A DNA stretch of 8,149 bases from positions 1-8,149 of the forward strand of contig JANLHD010000097.1 in NCBI GenBank assembly GCA_024653865.1, in the 5' to 3' direction. Both the position numbers and the translations under genes were made by a program. The notes below the pieces were generated by a model. That model ran no database searches, was not told the origin of the DNA, and was given only the letters and a program-made list of their open reading frames with translations. This DNA comes from an archaeon (GTDB taxonomy: Archaea; Iainarchaeota; Iainarchaeia; Iainarchaeales; Iainarchaeaceae). This document shows, piece after piece, positions 5,473 to 8,149 of this stretch (its first letter is position 1; each line of letters begins with the position of its first letter).

Positions 5473-5474
5473 AA
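5459..5474 (+). repeat. 16-bp direct repeat, copy 2 (mini-ORF end, ribosome site and coiled-coil start)
   Basis: Identical to 5367-5382. Deleting one copy and the 76 bases between would join pheS directly to the coiled-coil gene by the same ATGA overlap, which is what an insertion or slippage duplication at an ancestral junction would leave. The flanking bases on both sides differ. Confidence 0.85.
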
Positions 5475-5478
5475 TCAC
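5461..5478 (+). promoter_or_regulatory. Hairpin covering the ribosome site and start of the coiled-coil gene
   Basis: GTGAT (5461-5465), the core of the Shine-Dalgarno sequence, pairs with ATCAC (5474-5478); the 8-base loop GGAATGAA holds the start codon ATG 5469-5471 and the mini-ORF stop. A ribosome finishing the mini-ORF would melt this stem. Repeat copy 1 has no such downstream arm. Five base pairs is a weak stem, so its effect is inference. Confidence 0.35.
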
Positions 5479-5795
5479 ACGCTGCAAAAAAAAGGACAAT
5501 AAATGTTCCGCAAGCGGACATAAAAGTTCTCAGGGGCATGGTAAGCGAACACGCCGGGCTTCCAGAAGTCAGCAAAAGAATTAGGCATCTAAAAATCCGA
5601 ATTGCAGAACTGGGAAAAGAGAGGCGGCGGAATGCGAACGATGGCATGAGAAAAAAACTTTCCGGCGAAAATGAACTGCTAATAGCCGAGCTTGGAAAAC
5701 TGCAGGAACAGGCGCAGATATTGACAGCAAACTTTGAATATGCAAAACGCCAACTTCAAATCATTCACGATTCAAAAAACGGGCACGGTAGGTGA
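5469..5795 (+). CDS. Coiled-coil protein of unknown function between pheS and pheT (108 residues)
   Basis: No known family recognised. After a basic N-terminus (KSHAAKKR) the protein is predicted mostly helical, with two heptad blocks: Val34, Ile38, Leu41, Ile45, Leu48 and, after a charged break (RRRNANDG, 52-59), Leu71, Leu75, Leu78, Ala82, Leu85, Phe89, Ala92, Leu96, Ile99, spaced 4-3-4-3 without interruption. It could be an antiparallel helical hairpin or a dimer. No Cys, no membrane segment. I chose ATG 5469 because GGTGAT lies three bases before it and it overlaps the preceding TGA; an in-frame ATG at 5421 would add 16 residues but has no ribosome site and overlaps the hairpins. The stop (5793-5795) overlaps the pheT ribosome site, so coupling to PheT is likely. 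A helper for PheRS assembly or tRNA binding is conceivable but unproven. Confidence 0.72.
   Translation: MKSHAAKKRTINVPQADIKVLRGMVSEHAGLPEVSKRIRHLKIRIAELGKERRRNANDGMRKKLSGENELLIAELGKLQEQAQILTANFEYAKRQLQIIHDSKNGHGR
5789..5795 (+). promoter_or_regulatory. Ribosome binding site deciding the pheT start
   Basis: TAGGTGA ends five bases before ATG 5801 and contains the coiled-coil stop codon TGA. The alternative GTG at 5792 overlaps this site and has no ribosome site of its own, so ATG 5801 is preferred. Confidence 0.65.
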
Positions 5796-5800
5796 ATGCA

Positions 5801-7462
5801 ATGCCGACGATAAATTCGAGCAAAAAGGACCTCGAGAGCCTTGTGGGAAAAAAATTCTCCCAAAAAGAGCTTGAGGACGCGCTCATGTTCGTGAAAGGCG
5901 AACTCGACGCAATAAACGGCGATGACCTAACAATTGATGTGAAGGAAACAAACATGCCGGACCTTTGGAGCACTGAAGGAATCGCACGCGAATTGCGCGC
6001 AAGAATGGGCATCGAAAAAGGAATCAAAAAATATCATGCGGAAAAGGCAAGAATAAGCTGCACGATAGAAAAGAGCGTAGAAAAAACAAGGCCATTTATT
6101 GCGTGCGCAATCGCGAGAAATGTGAAGGTAACAGAGAAATTTCTCGTTCAGATGATACAGCTCCAAGAAAAGGTCGGAATGACATACGGGAGAAAAAGAA
6201 GGGAAACGGGGATTGGCATTTATGATTTCGACAAGATGAAACCGCCGATATTCTATCGCGGCTATAAGGACAATGAAATAGAGTTCATCCCGCTCGAATA
6301 TCGCGTGAAAATGCGCCCGAGTGAAATACTCACAGAGCACCCCAAGGGAAAGGAATATGCGCATCTTCTAAAGGGCGCCGAATTCTTCCCTATAGTTATC
6401 GACTCAGCAGGGGTTGTCGCATCAATGCCGCCAATAATAAACTCCGAAACAACGGGCAAGGTAACCGAAAAAACCTCAAATATATTCATAGAGGTAACGG
6501 GATTTAATTGGAACACGGTGAACGTTGCGCTAAAAGTAATGTGCATGGCGCTTGCTGATAGGGGCGCCAAGCTCGAGGCAGTCAAAATAAACTTTCCTAA
6601 AACAAAATCTTATCCAACACAAAGCATCGAAACCCCATTTTTTGGCACCAAAAAAATTTCCCTGGACACCGAATACGCACAAATGGCAATTGGAACAAAA
6701 ATGAATGCAAGCCAAATGTCGGCAATTCTCCAGAAAGCCGGAATGCATGCAATTGCACAGGGAAAAAAAATCATGGTCGAATACCCGGATTACAGGATTG
6801 ATATTTTGCACCAAGCCGACATTGTGGAGGATATATTAATTGGGCACGGATACAACAACATCATGCCGCAGAAAGTGGAACTAAGCGTTGCGGGGGAAGA
6901 ACTTAGCGAAAAACTGTTCCTTGACAAGGCTCGTGATGTGTGCATAGGCCTTGGGCTGCAGGAAGTTTTGACCTTTAACCTTAGCTCAAAAGAAAAACAG
7001 CTCGAAAAAATCATGGCAAAAGACGAGCTTGTGCAGATTGCAAACCCCGTGTCTGTAAACTGGGAAGTCATGAGAAAGAGAATCGTTCCGGAACTTCTGG
7101 ACTTTCTCGCAAAAAATAAGCACGCCGAATATCCGCAAGGGATATTCGAAATAGGCACATGCCTCTCGATTGACAAAAATTCTGACACAATGGTTAGGCA
7201 GACCTATAATTTGGGGATTGCAATCAGTGACAGCCGCGCCAACTTCACCCGCATAAAATCCGTATTGGATGCGATAACAAAAAATCTCGGGATTGACTAT
7301 CGCCTTCGGGAAACAAAATCCGCGTTTTTGGACAACTCAAAGGCAGGGGATATTTTGGCGGGAAAAATGTCTGGCTTTATCGGCGAGATTTCACAAAAAT
7401 GCGCACAAAATTTTTCGCTCGAAACTAAAACTATAGTGCTCGAAATAGAACTCGTGCAATAA
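5801..7462 (+). CDS. pheT: Phenylalanyl-tRNA synthetase beta subunit
   Basis: Non-catalytic partner of PheS, involved in tRNA binding and in editing of mischarged Tyr-tRNA(Phe). At 553 residues it is of the shorter archaeal/eukaryotic type, lacking the bacterial EMAP-like and anticodon-binding ends. The N-terminus MPTINSSKKDLESLVGKKF and NMPDLWSTEGIARELR (about 50-65) are characteristic. The middle (about 100-260) matches the B3/B4 editing region (GIGIYDFDKMKPPI, then NVALKVMCMALADRG). YRIDILHQADIVEDILIGHGYNNI (331 onward) marks the B5-B6 region. The C-terminal class II-like domain ends with GFIGEISQKCAQNFSLETKTIVLEIEL. ATG 5801 fits both the family N-terminus and the ribosome site; GTG 5792 would add three residues. 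The stop TAA (7460-7462) directly abuts the rfcL stop on the other strand, so transcription must end inside the opposing gene. Confidence 0.95.
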   Translation: MPTINSSKKDLESLVGKKFSQKELEDALMFVKGELDAINGDDLTIDVKETNMPDLWSTEGIARELRARMGIEKGIKKYHAEKARISCTIEKSVEKTRPFIACAIARNVKVTEKFLVQMIQLQEKVGMTYGRKRRETGIGIYDFDKMKPPIFYRGYKDNEIEFIPLEYRVKMRPSEILTEHPKGKEYAHLLKGAEFFPIVIDSAGVVASMPPIINSETTGKVTEKTSNIFIEVTGFNWNTVNVALKVMCMALADRGAKLEAVKINFPKTKSYPTQSIETPFFGTKKISLDTEYAQMAIGTKMNASQMSAILQKAGMHAIAQGKKIMVEYPDYRIDILHQADIVEDILIGHGYNNIMPQKVELSVAGEELSEKLFLDKARDVCIGLGLQEVLTFNLSSKEKQLEKIMAKDELVQIANPVSVNWEVMRKRIVPELLDFLAKNKHAEYPQGIFEIGTCLSIDKNSDTMVRQTYNLGIAISDSRANFTRIKSVLDAITKNLGIDYRLRETKSAFLDNSKAGDILAGKMSGFIGEISQKCAQNFSLETKTIVLEIELVQ

Positions 7463-8149
7463 CTAAAATAACCTTGTTTGCTTGTGGCCATCTACCGGTT
7501 CCAGGGCTTCGGGGCCAGGTGGCTCATCTTCTTCAATAGGCTCCTCTTCTTCCAAAACAGGCTCTTCATAAAAAACCCTCTTGGGCTTCGCGTGCAACGC
7601 CCTTAACTTTTCCGATTCCGAAAAAATCGACCCGGATTTTTTCGACCCCGGCTTTGCCCCAAGCATGAACGCTATTTCCTTCTCCCCGAGCCCGAAGAGC
7701 GCCGAGAGCTCCACCGCCTTTTTTTTGTCCGCAAAAAGCATGCGCAAGTACGGGAGGTCCTTTGAAACGACGCTGCGCGAAGAGGAATGCGTGAGGTCGC
7801 CGATTTTTTTCCCTAGCCCTGCGCGCATGGCGCGCTCGGAACTGCTTTTTGAAAGCATTGAGAGCAGCATTGGAAACTGGTACATCACAAAATCGTGCGA
7901 TACTTTTCCCTTGGAAAATGCCACGCCCTCCGCGGCAAGCGCCGAACTGTAGCGCAAAAAACCCCAATGCTGCCGCCTATAAATCCTGCCGTTGAAAATG
8001 TCCGCGCGTGAAAGCCGGTTGAATGCGAGCGCAATGTCCTCAAAATTCGCATACTGCCTGGGAATGTTCTCCTCCACCCACCTAAAAATCATGTCGTTAG
8101 CAAGGTCGCTCTTCGACCTTGCCTCGCGGACATCCGCAAAATTTGTGCC
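7463..8149 (-). CDS. rfcL: Replication factor C large subunit, C-terminal 228 residues (start outside the window)
   Basis: Part of the clamp loader that opens and loads the PCNA ring at primer ends during DNA replication. The frame stays open to the window edge (reading GTNFADVREARSKSDLAND before the internal Met at 8092), so the AAA+ ATPase part lies outside. The visible MIFRWVEENIPRQYANFEDIALAFNRLSRADIFNGRIYRRQHWGFLRYSSAL is the characteristic RfcL collar region (WIEENxP, then SRADxFxGRI). It is followed by a basic-rich helical stretch, an acidic linker (EEPVLEEEEPIEEDEPP) and the end KQTRLF. Archaeal RfcL usually ends in a PCNA-interacting peptide such as QxTLFDFL; here the protein stops right after Leu-Phe, giving a shortened motif. 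The tail architecture otherwise matches the family. Convergent with pheT with no intergenic base. Confidence 0.92.
   Translation of the reverse strand, partial: GTNFADVREARSKSDLANDMIFRWVEENIPRQYANFEDIALAFNRLSRADIFNGRIYRRQHWGFLRYSSALAAEGVAFSKGKVSHDFVMYQFPMLLSMLSKSSSERAMRAGLGKKIGDLTHSSSRSVVSKDLPYLRMLFADKKKAVELSALFGLGEKEIAFMLGAKPGSKKSGSIFSESEKLRALHAKPKRVFYEEPVLEEEEPIEEDEPPGPEALEPVDGHKQTRLF

Noticed and set aside
5844..5864. TGGGA/TCCCA inverted repeat near the start of pheT
   Set aside because: It lies in well-conserved pheT coding sequence, has five-base arms and an A-rich loop; best explained by chance and codon use.

Overview
The window reads as chromosomal DNA of an archaeon, probably a small-genome lineage of the DPANN type. 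Evidence for an archaeon: an archaeal/eukaryotic-type phenylalanyl-tRNA synthetase (PheS with an N-terminal winged-helix region, 553-residue PheT), the C-terminal part of a replication factor C large subunit, a Nob1-like PIN nuclease, TATA-like boxes about 25-30 bases before starts, and GGTGA(T) ribosome-binding sites. The DPANN placement is inference from compact packing, overlapping ends and reduced proteins; no rRNA or tRNA gene is present to settle it.

Layout: 1-713 holds the 3' part of an RNase Z gene (+). 790-1032 is a small basic orphan protein (+) with its own promoter. 1120-1842 is a single-domain sugar-phosphate nucleotidyltransferase (+), facing 1854-2540, a UlaG/UPF0173-like metallo-beta-lactamase-fold protein (-) with two altered metal ligands. 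2676-3458 is a secreted or membrane-anchored protein (+) whose 3' end overlaps 29 bases of a convergent Nob1-like PIN gene (3430-3849, -). From a divergent AT-rich promoter (about 3887-3915) the phenylalanyl-tRNA synthetase operon runs right: pheS (3926-5380), a 31-codon mini-ORF (5377-5472), an unrecognised 108-residue coiled-coil protein (5469-5795), and pheT (5801-7462). Convergent rfcL (-) occupies 7463-8149, is cut by the window edge, and its stop codon directly abuts that of pheT.

Together the genes are mostly information-processing housekeeping: tRNA 3' maturation (RNase Z), rRNA maturation (Nob1-like), tRNA charging (PheST) and clamp loading (RfcL), with three poorly understood proteins between them. 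No gene-free stretch exceeds 120 bases, and I saw no tRNA, rRNA, CRISPR array or insertion sequence.

The most unusual part is the pheS-pheT junction. Instead of direct adjacency there is (i) a 92-bp unit bounded by two perfect 16-bp direct repeats, packed with inverted repeats and containing a mini-ORF with ATGA stop/start overlaps at both ends, and (ii) a coiled-coil gene of unknown function. This could be an insertion that became a translational relay, or a regulatory device for subunit stoichiometry. Both readings are inference.
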